This document shows positions 57,853 to 64,000 of a DNA stretch of 64,000 nt, piece by piece (the stretch's first letter is position 1; each line of letters opens with the position of its first letter). A program made the position numbers and the translations under genes. Origin of the DNA: Mycobacterium dioxanotrophicus (GTDB taxonomy: Bacteria; Actinomycetota; Actinomycetes; Mycobacteriales; Mycobacteriaceae). Location of the stretch: the NCBI RefSeq assembly GCF_002157835.1, contig NZ_CP020809.1:496001-560000 (forward strand). Reading direction: 5' to 3'. Below the pieces are notes generated by a model. That model was not told the origin of the DNA. It saw nothing but the letters and a program-made list of their open reading frames with translations, and ran no database searches.

Positions 57853-59058
57853 TCATGTGGGCTGAACCGTGCCGTCGGTCTCGCGCCGGTGCACCGCGCA
57901 CGCCCCGCCGCCGGACCGCTTCACCCCGTACATGGCGGCGTCGGCGTGCCGGATCACATCGTCGAGCGAGAAGTGCGGTTCCGTGGCCGCCATTGACGCG
58001 ACACCGACGCTCACGGACAGCTCTCGGCCGCCGACGTCGATACGGGTGAGCACATCCAGCCGATCCAGTAATGCCGACATGCCGCCGGGGTCGTCGATCA
58101 ACGTCACCAGCACCAGCTCGTCACCACCGAGCCGCGCGGCGATCTCCCCCGGGCGGACGATGGACCGCAGCCGCTCCGCCATCGCAATCAGCGCCACGTC
58201 GCCGGCCGCGTGGCCATCCTCGTCGTTGAGCCGCTTGAACCGGTCGATGTCGCACACCGCCACCACCAGGTCCGCCTGCGGTGTCTTGCCCGCCAGTACT
58301 CGACGCACCGCCGCGTGCATGCCGCGACGGTTGCGCAGCCCGGTCAACTGATCACGGTGGGCCGACCGCGCGACTCCGGCGACCGCGCGACGGCCGCTCT
58401 CGATGAGGACGCAGCCGGTCAGTGGCACCAGGACCACCCACATCAGTGCCGGCATGTAGATCGTGAACAGACCCCACAGGCTGGCGTGCCGCACCAGCAC
58501 TGCCCAGCCGGTGATGCCGCCAATCACCATGGCGCCGAAGGCACAGTGCACCGCCAGCAGCCGCGCACCGAGGAGGAACCCGACGAAGACTCCCGTGACG
58601 CCGAGATACAGGGTGGTGGACAGGCGCGCCTCGGTGGTGGACATGGTCGCTGCGACGGCGGCCACGGTGATGTCGGCCCATGCCACGAAGGCGACCGCGA
58701 CCTCGTACCGCGGCCAGGGTCGTCGCAACCATCGGCACCCGATCACGGCACCGGAGATCACCGCCGCGGCGTGTACCGATCGGGACGCGACGCCGGTCGG
58801 CCCCGCCGGATTGAACTGGACGATGATGCCCAACCCCGCCAGCGCGAAACAGCTCAGTGCCGTCACCAGACAGAAGGCGCGCATGAAACGGCCGTCGCGC
58901 AGAGCGCCAGTGGCAAACTTGAACTCGGCCCTACCCAACCAATTCTCCGTCTCGCCGTGCGGCTTTTCCTGGAACAAGCTGCCACGTAACGGACTGGAGT
59001 GTGCCCCATGGGGAAGATTTGGCACATTCTCGTGTTGTTGCCGTGATGACTTGGGCAC
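57853..59058 (-). CDS. Membrane GGDEF-domain protein (degenerate motif)
   Basis: About 401 residues: an N-terminal block of six membrane segments (~residues 58-220) and a C-terminal GGDEF domain (~230-390). The signature is GGDEL (ARLGGDELVLV), with Leu for Phe, and the inhibitory I-site five residues upstream is RPGE instead of RxxD. It may still be a diguanylate cyclase or only bind nucleotide. The start is unclear: GTG at 59058 is the longest option and the first ~55 residues are not hydrophobic; ATG at 58884 would begin at the first membrane segment. Confidence 0.82.
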   Translation of the reverse strand: MPKSSRQQHENVPNLPHGAHSSPLRGSLFQEKPHGETENWLGRAEFKFATGALRDGRFMRAFCLVTALSCFALAGLGIIVQFNPAGPTGVASRSVHAAAVISGAVIGCRWLRRPWPRYEVAVAFVAWADITVAAVAATMSTTEARLSTTLYLGVTGVFVGFLLGARLLAVHCAFGAMVIGGITGWAVLVRHASLWGLFTIYMPALMWVVLVPLTGCVLIESGRRAVAGVARSAHRDQLTGLRNRRGMHAAVRRVLAGKTPQADLVVAVCDIDRFKRLNDEDGHAAGDVALIAMAERLRSIVRPGEIAARLGGDELVLVTLIDDPGGMSALLDRLDVLTRIDVGGRELSVSVGVASMAATEPHFSLDDVIRHADAAMYGVKRSGGGACAVHRRETDGTVQPT

Positions 59059-59146
59059 TCACCATGCCGAGACCCTGCGCGGCGTACCGCGGCCTGATCT
59101 CAGTGGCGACAACTGGTGCCGGGCACCTCACGGGCCGGCCCCATGA

Positions 59147-59425
59147 TCAGGGCAGGCCGGCCTCTTCCGAGGGCAGCGCCGCCGTGCCCGTGATCGACGG
59201 CTGGGCCTTGCTGACGCTCGGCTCGGTCGGCGGTGTCGAGGTGGTGGTCGTCGCACCCAGCGACATGAGCGTGTGGCCGACGGTCGGTGGTGGCGGAGGC
59301 AGGTGTACCGCGACGCTGCTGGAATCGCCAGAGGTGGTACCCAGCCAGCCCAGCGCCACCACTGCAGCACCGCCTGCTACCGCTGCAAATACTCGGACCC
59401 CCACCGTCTTCTTGTCGGCTGCCAT
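59147..59425 (-). CDS. Small membrane-anchored or exported hypothetical protein
   Basis: A 92-residue protein with a hydrophobic N-terminal segment (VRVFAAVAGGAAVVALGWLG, ~residues 10-29) that is either a signal anchor or an uncleaved signal, followed by a Pro/Thr/Ser-rich exported tail. ATG at 59425 has a good ribosome-binding site (GGGAGG). No family recognised. The 223 nt upstream to the next gene show nothing I can name. Confidence 0.55.
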   Translation of the reverse strand: MAADKKTVGVRVFAAVAGGAAVVALGWLGTTSGDSSSVAVHLPPPPPTVGHTLMSLGATTTTSTPPTEPSVSKAQPSITGTAALPSEEAGLP

Positions 59426-59648
59426 GAGCCGAACCTCCCTGTTCTGTGCAAGACCGAACCTGCGCCGCGCCAGCCCTGTTGGGACGGGACACGTCGTACT
59501 TGAGGGTTGCCTCTGAGCCTCATTCCAAACCACAGACGGCCGAGCGGTGCCGGCGCTGCGCTTGCGCTCGATGAGTTTCGGTGGCGGGCGCGGTCCGACC
59601 ATGTGACGGCATCCGACAGGGCTGCCGCGGACCGCAGGGAGTCTGCCG

Positions 59649-60050
59649 ATGCACACCGTGATGTTCGTGAACCTGCCCGTCGCCGACATCGAGCGGTCGC
59701 GGAAGTTCTTCAGCGAGCCCGGGTACACGTTCAACGAGAAGTTCAGCGGCGAGAGCGCTGTGACGTTGGTGCTCGGCAACGACCGATACGCGATGCTGCT
59801 GCAGCGCGACGCCTTCGACGCTCTGCACCCGCTGGAGACTGCGGACGCATCGAAGATCAAGGAGTGTGTCGTCTGCCTGGGCGTCGAGAGCCGTGACGCG
59901 GTGGATGCGTTGGTGGACCGTGCCATCGCCGCCGGCGGCGCCCCGGGGGACAGTGAAGATCTCGGGTTCATGTACGGCCGCAGCTACAGCGACCCCGACG
60001 GGCATGCGTGGCAGATCTTCTGGATGGACCCGGCCGCCGCGGACGAGTAG
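59649..60050 (+). CDS. VOC/glyoxalase-like protein
   Basis: A 133-residue vicinal-oxygen-chelate fold protein with two beta-alpha-beta-beta-beta modules: the first begins VMFVNLPVADIERSRKFF, and the second ends with YSDPDGHAWQIFWMDP, the usual family ending. Metal-ligand positions are not complete enough to assign lyase, dioxygenase or resistance function. ATG at 59649 follows GGGAG at suitable distance. It is convergent with the pentapeptide pseudogene, 21 nt away. Confidence 0.85.
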   Translation: MHTVMFVNLPVADIERSRKFFSEPGYTFNEKFSGESAVTLVLGNDRYAMLLQRDAFDALHPLETADASKIKECVVCLGVESRDAVDALVDRAIAAGGAPGDSEDLGFMYGRSYSDPDGHAWQIFWMDPAAADE

Positions 60051-60071
60051 CGGCGCTCTAAGGACTGGCCC

Positions 60072-60915
60072 TCAGCCCGTAGAGTCAGACTCTCGACGTT
60101 GAATCTGCGGAAACGGATATTTGTACGGTGTGAGTTGCGGCTTGACGGTCGGCGGCCACGCCTCTGGAAAGACTGTCGGCGGTTTGACGGCCGGAGAATC
60201 AGTCCATGCGAAGTTCACGTCGTGCCACGACCGCGGGTTGGTGAATTCGGTGCGCGATCCTTCCCCGAATTCGGCGGATCCAAAATCTGCCGATCCACTG
60301 AAGTCCGCGTTGTCGAATGTGGTCGTGCCGATGAATTTGGCTGTGCTGAAAAGTGTTTCGCCGTCGAAGTGGACGCGGTCAAACGAGGTGTTGCCCTCGA
60401 AGTGCGCGATGGGGAACGACTGTATTCCGCCGAAGCGGGAGTCGTTGAATTATGTGTTTCCCGCGAATTGCGCGCCATCGAAGCTGGCGTCACCGGTGAA
60501 CTCACTGTCGTCGAAGCGTGTTTCGCGAGTGAAGTGAGCCCACCGGAACAGCGTCGTTCCGGAAAAGTGCGTTGATCTGAATGAGGCGATCCCGGCGAAG
60601 TAGACGCCACCGAAATCGGAGTTGTGTAGGTGGGCGCCATCGAGGTCGAAATCTCGGTGCGACCAATCACCTGGCGTTGGGCAGGGATTCGGCAGTGCGT
60701 ATGTTCCGCTCACCCTCGGTCGCCGCGTTCCCCATAGCTCGGCTGGCTGCAGATGATTGACGAAAATCTTGACGATCGTGTCGCGGACCGGACTGTCGGG
60801 CGGTGGAGTGTTGTAGTCGTACCGCTCGGGCGACGGGCCGCTGAGGTGATGCGTGCGCAGGTAGGTGCACAACACGTCGATGGGCACCTGTGCTTCCTGA
60901 CTGTTTCCGATGGCC
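60072..60915 (-). pseudogene. Pentapeptide-repeat protein gene, nonsense-split and 5'-truncated
   Basis: On the minus strand a pentapeptide-repeat protein runs in one frame from about 60915 to a TGA at 60072. The N-terminal part has the family's IDVLCTYLRTHHL helix, then repeats with Phe every five residues (ASFRSTHFSG, FDDSEFTGDASF). An in-frame TAA at 60450-60452 interrupts the repeats, yet they resume right after it (FNDSRFGG ... FSGSADFGSAEFGEGS) for about 120 residues more. The upstream helical start usual in the family is missing, cut off next to the AraC gene stop at 60922. One nonsense change plus 5' loss makes a functional protein unlikely. Confidence 0.8.
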
Positions 60916-60921
60916 CGCGCC

Positions 60922-61782
60922 TCAGGTGTTGCGGCGGTAGACCGTCGGGGTGACGCCGACACGTTGCTTGAACATCGTGGTGAAGTGGCTGGGAGTGGCG
61001 AACCCGAGCGCAATGCTGACCTCGGTGATCGGCAGAGTGGTGGTGGCCAGCAGGGTTTTGGCTCGTTGGACGCGTTGGTCGAGCACGTATCGGTACGGCG
61101 TCACGCCGAAGGTGCGCATGAAAGCCCGCCGGAAGCCGTGGACGGTCATGTCGACAAGCCCTGCAAGACTGGGAATGTCGATGTCGGTGTCCAGGCTGTC
61201 GTGCAGAAATTCGATGAGCAGCCGTTGCTCGTCGGAGTCGAGGGTCCGCGCTCGTGATGGCGCGGATGGCAACTGCCCGTAGTGGTCACGGATGTGCAGC
61301 GAAAGCCCTTGGGCCAGAGTCTCTCTCAACAACCGGGCCAGGACGTCGTCCCGTGCGGCGACATGGGCGATCTTCTCGATCAGGTGATGCATGAAGGGAT
61401 CCTGCTCGCCGGCCACCGGCCGTAAATCGGTGTGGCCGAGGGTGGTTGGTGAGAGGCTCAGCTGCGCGAACTCACAGGCCACGTCCCGTGCCTGGGCGGT
61501 TGACCGCTGATCGGCGGGTATGACCCACACGGTGCTCGGGCGTGGGGTGACGGGCCCGGCCGGCCCCTGGTCGAAGCCGACCTCTTTGGACGACGCGTCG
61601 CCGCGGCGCCAAACCAGGACCATGGGTTGTGTCGCAGAAAACGACCAGTCGACGACTCTTTCGAACTGCTGAGTGACGAAGCCGATTGTCATACCCGGGA
61701 TGCTGACATCTCGAAGTGGTTGGCCGTCAATGTTATTGATGACAAAGTCGGCTTCGTTGCCGGTTTCGGATCGGTGCGTCAC
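60922..61782 (-). CDS. AraC-family transcriptional regulator
   Basis: A 286-residue regulator with an N-terminal sensing region (~residues 1-170) of the AraC/cupin-like ligand-binding type and a C-terminal pair of helix-turn-helices: LAGLVDMTVHGFRRAFMRTFG and ITEVSIALGFATPSHFTTMF, ending in the usual GVTPTVYRR. GTG at 61782 is used. It is divergent from the membrane-protein/DUF692 operon across 202 nt that include an A/T-rich TATATATTA stretch (61819-61827), so it may regulate that operon; no operator is clear. Confidence 0.88.
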   Translation of the reverse strand: MTHRSETGNEADFVINNIDGQPLRDVSIPGMTIGFVTQQFERVVDWSFSATQPMVLVWRRGDASSKEVGFDQGPAGPVTPRPSTVWVIPADQRSTAQARDVACEFAQLSLSPTTLGHTDLRPVAGEQDPFMHHLIEKIAHVAARDDVLARLLRETLAQGLSLHIRDHYGQLPSAPSRARTLDSDEQRLLIEFLHDSLDTDIDIPSLAGLVDMTVHGFRRAFMRTFGVTPYRYVLDQRVQRAKTLLATTTLPITEVSIALGFATPSHFTTMFKQRVGVTPTVYRRNT

Positions 61783-61984
61783 AGTGGCCCGTTGAACGGT
61801 TGCTGAGCAAACACTCCTATATATTAACGTCCAAGTCGACCATCGCGGCCGGCCGCCTCATGGTATGCACACCAATGTTGGCTCCGTCCAGACGAATACA
61901 CGGGGCGAAGGCGTCGGCGGAAAGTTGGGACCGGTAGCAGGGCTGGCCGGAGCAGGATCGAGTGACTCACACACAGGAGGCGGC

Positions 61985-62887
61985 GTGATCGAGAGGTACT
62001 CGGACCTGGTGACCGGACCGACCGGCGGATATCTGGCCGCGCTGGCCGTGGCCGCTGTCTGCGGCGTGGTGTGGCGGATCCTCGCGACGCCGCGCAGACC
62101 CGCGGTGACGGAGCCGATCAGCCCAACGGAGCTGGCGTTTCTGCGCTCGGCGGTTGCCCCGGTGGTGGCAGCGCTGGCGGGTTTGCGCGCCGGCGGGCGG
62201 ATCACCGAGCGCGGCCGGGTGGACCATTCCGTACCGGCCGGTCCGGAGGCCGACCACTTCACCGCGCAGCTGTTGCACCGAGTCGCCGGCGACCCCGAGC
62301 ACACCGTGCCGAGCCTGTTCGCCGCATCCCAGGATGATCTCGCTGCCCTGGAGGACCGACTGAGCCGGCGCGGCCTGGTGCGGAGTCGGGCCGAACGCCG
62401 GCGGATGCGCTGGGGCGCGGCCCCCTCGGTCGCGGTCTTGGCGATGGGCGTCGGCGCATCCGTATACCTGGCGACGCGGCTGTCCGAGCTCCCCGGCGCC
62501 GCAGGGCCTTTCGTGGTGCTGGTGACCACGACGGTGGTGTATGCCGCGGCGGTGCTCCCGCTCCTCCTCAGCGCGGATCGTCTTACCCGCGCAGGCCGTC
62601 GGTTGCTCGCGGCACAGCAGCAACGGCTCGCGTATCTGCGGCCGGCGCAGCGCCCGGCTTTCGGCACGTACGGTCCGGCCGCGGTGGCATTGTCAGCGGC
62701 GTTGTTCGGCACCGGCGCACTGTGGTTGCTCGACGCCGACTACTCGAGCGCCGTGCAACTGGCGGGGGACTCGTCGGCGGGCGGCGGCTCGGACGGCGGC
62801 GGCTGCGGGGCGTCGTGCGGCGGCGACGGTGGCGGTGGCTGCGGGAGCGGATGCGGTGGCGGTTGTGGCGGAGGATGCGGCGGATGA
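61985..62887 (+). CDS. TIGR04222-type membrane protein with Gly/Cys-rich tail
   Basis: A 300-residue membrane protein: one membrane segment near the start (~residues 14-32), a soluble stretch (~33-145), a pair of segments (~148-195), another hydrophobic stretch (~225-250), then a C-terminal tail of about 35 residues (from ~265) made of Gly, Ser and Asp with six evenly placed cysteines ending GCGG. GTG at 61985 follows a perfect AGGAGG (61975-61980). The stop overlaps the DUF692 start (ATGA). The tail with its adjacent DUF692 enzyme suggests it is a modification substrate; that is inference. Confidence 0.82.
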   Translation: MIERYSDLVTGPTGGYLAALAVAAVCGVVWRILATPRRPAVTEPISPTELAFLRSAVAPVVAALAGLRAGGRITERGRVDHSVPAGPEADHFTAQLLHRVAGDPEHTVPSLFAASQDDLAALEDRLSRRGLVRSRAERRRMRWGAAPSVAVLAMGVGASVYLATRLSELPGAAGPFVVLVTTTVVYAAAVLPLLLSADRLTRAGRRLLAAQQQRLAYLRPAQRPAFGTYGPAAVALSAALFGTGALWLLDADYSSAVQLAGDSSAGGGSDGGGCGASCGGDGGGGCGSGCGGGCGGGCGG

Positions 62888-63750
62888 GCACCGCGAGCCG
62901 CAGCGTGCCCGCGCTGGGCGACGTGGGGATCGGCTGGCGGCGTGAGATCGCCGGAGTGATCGGTGATCTGCGGCCGGGGTTCTGCGAGGTGATCGCCGAG
63001 TCGGTGACCGTCCGCCGCGGCAAAGCCCGGCCCCATCCGGCCCTGGCCCACCTGGTGTCCTCGGGTGTGGCGGTGGTGCCCCATGGGGTGGCGCTGTCCC
63101 TCGGTGGTGCAGAACCGGTGCAACGCAACCGGGTTCGGCACCTGGCTGCCTGCGCCGAGGCGCTCAACGCGCCCGTGGTCAGCGAACACATCGCCTTCGT
63201 GCGAGCCGGTGGGATCGAGGCGGGGCACCTGTTGCCGGTGCCCCGTACCCGGGAGGCCCTGGCCGCGTTGACGGCGAACATCGAGCGCACCAGACGCGAG
63301 CTACCGGTGCCGTTGGCGGTGGAGAACATCGCGGCCTTCGTGGAGTGGCCCGAATCAGAGCTCACCGAATCGGAGTTTCTCAGCGAGCTGGTGGAACGCA
63401 CCGGGGTGCTGTTGGTGCTTGACGTGGCGAACGTCTATGCCAATGCCCGTAACCGGGGACGCGATCCGCTGCGGGAGCTCGCGCGGCTGCCGGCGGGGCA
63501 GGTGGCCTACAGCCACGTCGCGGGTGGGCACGACGACGGCGACTTCTACCACGACACCCACACCGCCCGGACTCCGCAGGAGGTGTTGGACTTGGTCACG
63601 GCGCTGCGGCAGCGGGTGGACACCCCGTTCATGCTGGAGCGCGACGGCCGGTATCCGCCTGCCGCCGAGCTGTTCGACGAGCTCGACGCGATCGCCGCAG
63701 CGTCCGGGGCCGCGCCGATCACGGCCGGGGCGCGCGAGGTGTGGGCGTGA
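62884..63750 (+). CDS. DUF692 multinuclear non-haem iron oxidase (MNIO/MbnB-like)
   Basis: A 288-residue TIM-barrel enzyme of the DUF692 family, whose studied members (MbnB, TglH, ChrH) use two or three iron atoms to modify cysteines in peptides. The metal-ligand pattern is seen in order: His67 (PHGVAL), Glu101-His102 (SEHIAF), Glu147-Asn148 (VENIAAF), Asp180/Asn183 (LDVANVYAN), His211 and His216 (SHVAGGHDD), Asp224/His226 (HDTHT) and Glu252 (LERDGRYP). It overlaps the membrane-protein gene by 4 nt and the next small gene by 4 nt. Enzyme family is well supported; its substrate is not. Confidence 0.9.
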   Translation: MSTASRSVPALGDVGIGWRREIAGVIGDLRPGFCEVIAESVTVRRGKARPHPALAHLVSSGVAVVPHGVALSLGGAEPVQRNRVRHLAACAEALNAPVVSEHIAFVRAGGIEAGHLLPVPRTREALAALTANIERTRRELPVPLAVENIAAFVEWPESELTESEFLSELVERTGVLLVLDVANVYANARNRGRDPLRELARLPAGQVAYSHVAGGHDDGDFYHDTHTARTPQEVLDLVTALRQRVDTPFMLERDGRYPPAAELFDELDAIAAASGAAPITAGAREVWA

Positions 63751-63950
63751 CGGGGCCCGGAAGCTTGGCGCAGCGGCAGGAAGCGCTGGTGCGGGCCCTG
63801 GTGGCCGGGGGCCCGGTACCGCCGGGATTCGATCCGCAGGCGGTGGCCGCGGCGGGCGAGGTGTGTCGGCACAAACGCGATGCGCACGCGCGTTCGGCCA
63901 GCAGGCGGCCGGGGTGGTGGTCTCGGCTGCGGAGACGATCGCGCCGCTGA
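63747..63950 (+). CDS. Small DUF692-partner-like protein (possibly frameshifted)
   Basis: A 67-residue frame starting at GTG inside the DUF692 stop (GTGA). Its first ~45 residues (QRQEALVRALVAGGPVPPGFD) match the start of the small helical proteins that often follow DUF692 genes in actinobacteria (SCO6045-like). After about residue 45 it becomes Arg/Ser-rich and stops. The usual family continuation is not seen, so a frameshift or early stop near 63890 is possible. The function, assistance of DUF692 with its substrate, is inferred from position. Confidence 0.5.
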   Translation: MTGPGSLAQRQEALVRALVAGGPVPPGFDPQAVAAAGEVCRHKRDAHARSASRRPGWWSRLRRRSRR

Positions 63951-64000
63951 CCGCTCGGGGGTCAGACGTCGTGGCTGCTGGTCGGGCCTGTGCGGGGCCC

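Noticed and set aside
60099..60575. A 158-codon plus-strand frame with repeating Val/Glu/Arg pattern
   Set aside because: It is the complement of the pentapeptide repeat; the minus strand explains the periodicity.
62740..63228. A minus-strand frame rich in Pro/His opposite the Gly/Cys tail
   Set aside because: Complement of the Gly-rich tail and DUF692 start; composition artefact.
63863..64000. A separate gene starting at GTG 63863 and running off the window
   Set aside because: Only 46 codons are visible, with no ribosome-binding site clear of the overlapping frame; I cannot distinguish it from a frameshifted continuation.

Overview
The window is high-GC actinobacterial DNA from a mycobacterium, most likely a rapidly growing Mycolicibacterium. 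It carries an almost complete arabinogalactan/mycolate cell-wall region: pks13-accD4, embC-embA-embB, aftA, dprE1/dprE2, glfT1, wzm/wzt and bpa. Gene order resembles Mycobacterium tuberculosis Rv3777-Rv3800, but a furA-katG pair sits between dprE1 and dprE2, and about 17 kb of accessory genes lies between accD4 and embB. I do not name a species.

Layout. 1-5.2 kb: 3' part of pks13, then accD4 (mycolic acid condensation). 5.3-13.6 kb: a molybdopterin oxidoreductase, then a PucR-type regulator divergent from a three-gene unit (acyl-CoA synthetase, DUF3556 membrane protein, FAD oxidoreductase). 13.7-18.8 kb: a small proline-rich secreted protein, a two-component system, a secreted hypothetical, an RDD protein and a DUF4331 protein. 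18.8-22.1 kb: an iron-uptake operon in which EfeU and EfeO are fused, followed by Tat-exported EfeB, with an iron-box-like site at its start. 22.2-34.7 kb (minus strand): dprE2-aftA-embC-embA-embB, tightly packed with overlapping or closely spaced genes. 34.8-39.5 kb: katG, furA, dprE1 and a GtrA-family gene, with a strong hairpin terminator separating katG from dprE2. 39.5-44.9 kb: a TRIC-channel gene with an internal deletion, a MocR regulator divergent from an AhpD-like gene, a complete IS1380-family element, and two small secreted proteins, one hemophore-like. 44.9-48.3 kb: a flavin-type split-barrel protein, a DUF2207 protein and a zinc metallopeptidase. 48.3-55.7 kb: galactan synthesis/export genes wzm-glfT1-wzt, the proteasome activator bpa, an Rv3779-like membrane protein, a class V aminotransferase relative and a quinone oxidoreductase. 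55.7-64 kb: a MarR regulator, tRNA-Ser(TGA), a methyltransferase remnant, a YihY protein, a GGDEF protein, small genes, a broken pentapeptide-repeat gene, an AraC regulator, and a compact operon of a membrane protein with a Gly/Cys tail, a DUF692 (MNIO) enzyme and a small partner.

How the genes fit together. Most of the window builds the cell envelope. DprE1/DprE2 make decaprenyl-phospho-arabinose. AftA and EmbA/B/C polymerise arabinan. GlfT1 starts galactan, and Wzm/Wzt are expected to move the galactan carrier across the membrane. Pks13 and AccD4 make the mycolic acids that cap the polymer. The most novel-looking part is the last operon, where a DUF692 enzyme is translationally coupled to a membrane protein ending in a six-cysteine Gly-rich tail. 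This suggests post-translational cysteine modification on a membrane-anchored substrate. Several genes show visible decay: the TRIC deletion, the nonsense-split pentapeptide gene and the methyltransferase stub beside the tRNA.
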